64,000 bases of DNA from Flavobacteriales bacterium (GTDB lineage: Bacteria; Bacteroidota; Bacteroidia; Flavobacteriales; CAJXXR01): NCBI GenBank assembly GCA_025210805.1, contig JAOAQX010000023.1, forward strand, positions 124,001-188,000, written 5' to 3'. A program made the translations under genes and the position numbers. Position 1 is the first letter of the stretch. Every line of letters begins with the position of its first letter. A model generated the notes under the pieces. The model was not told where the DNA came from. It saw nothing but the letters and a program-made list of their open reading frames with translations, and did no database searches. Positions 63,070 through 64,000 of this stretch are shown here, piece after piece.

Positions 63070-64000
63070 TTATTTTTTGATCAATACCCCATCTTCAGTA
63101 AAATGTTCTTCCATTTTCTCCGAAAGATTTTTTGGATTCCTGTATTTTCTCCTTTTAATCTTCCCATTTGTATGATACCAGATCGTTTCTTTGGTCTGAG
63201 AATTTGAATAAAATATTGGAATATTTTCCAAACTCAAATCCATCCTAAATACTTCCTTTCCTTCGGTACTAAAATGCGTATGTCTGATTTTTGAATCCTT
63301 ATGTTTTCTAGTATAAACGGGATTTCCCATTTGATATCTACTATTTACTAGGGTATCGCCTTTTTCATTTAAAATGAAATGCATTCCATGGCTCACCCCA
63401 TTTTTTACTCCCGAAAACACTCGCAATTTTCCATTGGGATAAAACCATTGGATACTTTCATCAAATAATCCATTTTTTCTTTTAGCGATCATCAAAGGAA
63501 ATCCACTTTTTGAAAATAAAGTGTCTGTACTCTCAATGACATTTAGTTTGAAATTGTATTTTTTCTCAAATGAAACCAGCATTTCTTGAATCGGAAATCC
63601 ATCTTTAACCTCCACATTATTTGTAGGAATTGGCGTTTCTGTAGAATCGAAACGTATTGTTTCATCTTTTTTATAATTGAGATAATCATAAGATTGAAGA
63701 GTACTTATTTTTTGATTCTTTGAAATGGTGTATTCGCTCAACCAAGCATCAAACACAGCAAAAGTTGCTTTTTTAGCACCACCGTTTTTATGATATCTTA
63801 TTTCGATATCCATCTGCCCTACTCGTGTTTTAAATAATTTTGGTTGCTCATTTCTATAGAACGAAATTTCTACCATAGGTGTTGCCCAATCAGCGCGTGG
63901 ATAGTATTTTAGTTTTTCTATTTTTTTCTCTGTATCTACAAGCTGATAAGTACTGTCCCAACCTATTTTCGAAAATGTGTCTTCTTCAAAGTCCTTGTCA
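63070..64000 (-). CDS. MORN-repeat-like protein (YwqK-type), N-terminus cut by window edge
   Basis: The frame is open from 64000 to the stop at 63070, so the N-terminus lies outside; an internal ATG at 63876 is not the true start because upstream codons read through (DSTYQLVDTEKKIEKLKYY). Repeats such as WFYPNGKLRVFSG, GMHFILNEKGDTLV and WYHTNGKIKRRKY are the MORN-2/YwqK-type pattern of Bacteroidota. The role is unknown. Confidence 0.75.
   Translation of the reverse strand, partial: DKDFEEDTFSKIGWDSTYQLVDTEKKIEKLKYYPRADWATPMVEISFYRNEQPKLFKTRVGQMDIEIRYHKNGGAKKATFAVFDAWLSEYTISKNQKISTLQSYDYLNYKKDETIRFDSTETPIPTNNVEVKDGFPIQEMLVSFEKKYNFKLNVIESTDTLFSKSGFPLMIAKRKNGLFDESIQWFYPNGKLRVFSGVKNGVSHGMHFILNEKGDTLVNSRYQMGNPVYTRKHKDSKIRHTHFSTEGKEVFRMDLSLENIPIFYSNSQTKETIWYHTNGKIKRRKYRNPKNLSEKMEEHFTEDGVLIKK

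Overview
This 64 kb window looks like the chromosome of a low-GC, Gram-negative member of the Bacteroidota, most likely a marine Flavobacteriales. The evidence is the gene order HD hydrolase - lpxD - lpxC/fabZ - lpxA - efp, the LpxC/FabZ arrangement, the long-form IspH, the LptD/amidase pair, many short lipoprotein or secreted proteins, and promoters that fit the Bacteroidota pattern TTG-N19/20-TAnnTTTG (four good examples). No rRNA, tRNA or CRISPR array was seen.

Layout. (1) 1-7.6 kb, mostly minus strand: DUF1684 lipoprotein (cut by the edge), FAH-family enzyme, glutathione peroxidase, PASTA protein, then the lipid A / EF-P cluster. The usual LpxC-FabZ fusion is split here by a one-base shift in an A6 run. 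(2) 7.7-20.5 kb: ispE, DUF2461, DUF1287, small secreted proteins, a PriA whose ATPase motifs are all degenerate, a TnpR-like passenger protein, cca, DUF493, a C1 peptidase, DUF2200, a nitroreductase, sucD and a lone InsA-like zinc-ribbon/HTH protein. (3) 20.7-31.5 kb: a compact plus-strand acetate/propionate module with porin, DUF4212, sodium:solute symporter, a histidine kinase fused to a second symporter-like domain, a receiver-only response regulator, small membrane proteins, and one 1272-residue polypeptide that joins two complete acyl-CoA synthetases (PrpE-like then Acs-like). The operon could import, sense and activate short-chain carboxylates.

(4) 31.5-48.2 kb and 58.9-63.0 kb: two accessory clusters of unrelated single genes (DUF6624, alpha/beta hydrolases, HNH, HEPN-like, EF-hand lipoprotein, unknowns). 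Each gene is separated from the next by repeated palindromic spacers. The bases just before several genes, GTTR plus a gene-specific stretch, are complementary to the bases just after the same gene. This is the signature expected of integron-type cassettes, with own attC ends split across the cassette. No integrase lies in the window, so the clusters resemble a CALIN (attC clusters lacking an integrase) or an integron-like system with its own attC consensus. Two cassettes carry pseudogenes (one nonsense, one frameshift), and two spacer copies carry the same 164 bp MITE-like insertion with target duplication.

(5) 48.2-58.8 kb, between the two clusters: ordinary core genes (valS, hutI, ispH, amidase, lptD, a GH3-family protein). 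A 550 bp inverted repeat (45.27-45.83 versus 61.72-62.28 kb) flanks this block. The main leads are the cassette system, the double acyl-CoA synthetase, the ATPase-dead PriA and the lpxC/fabZ split.
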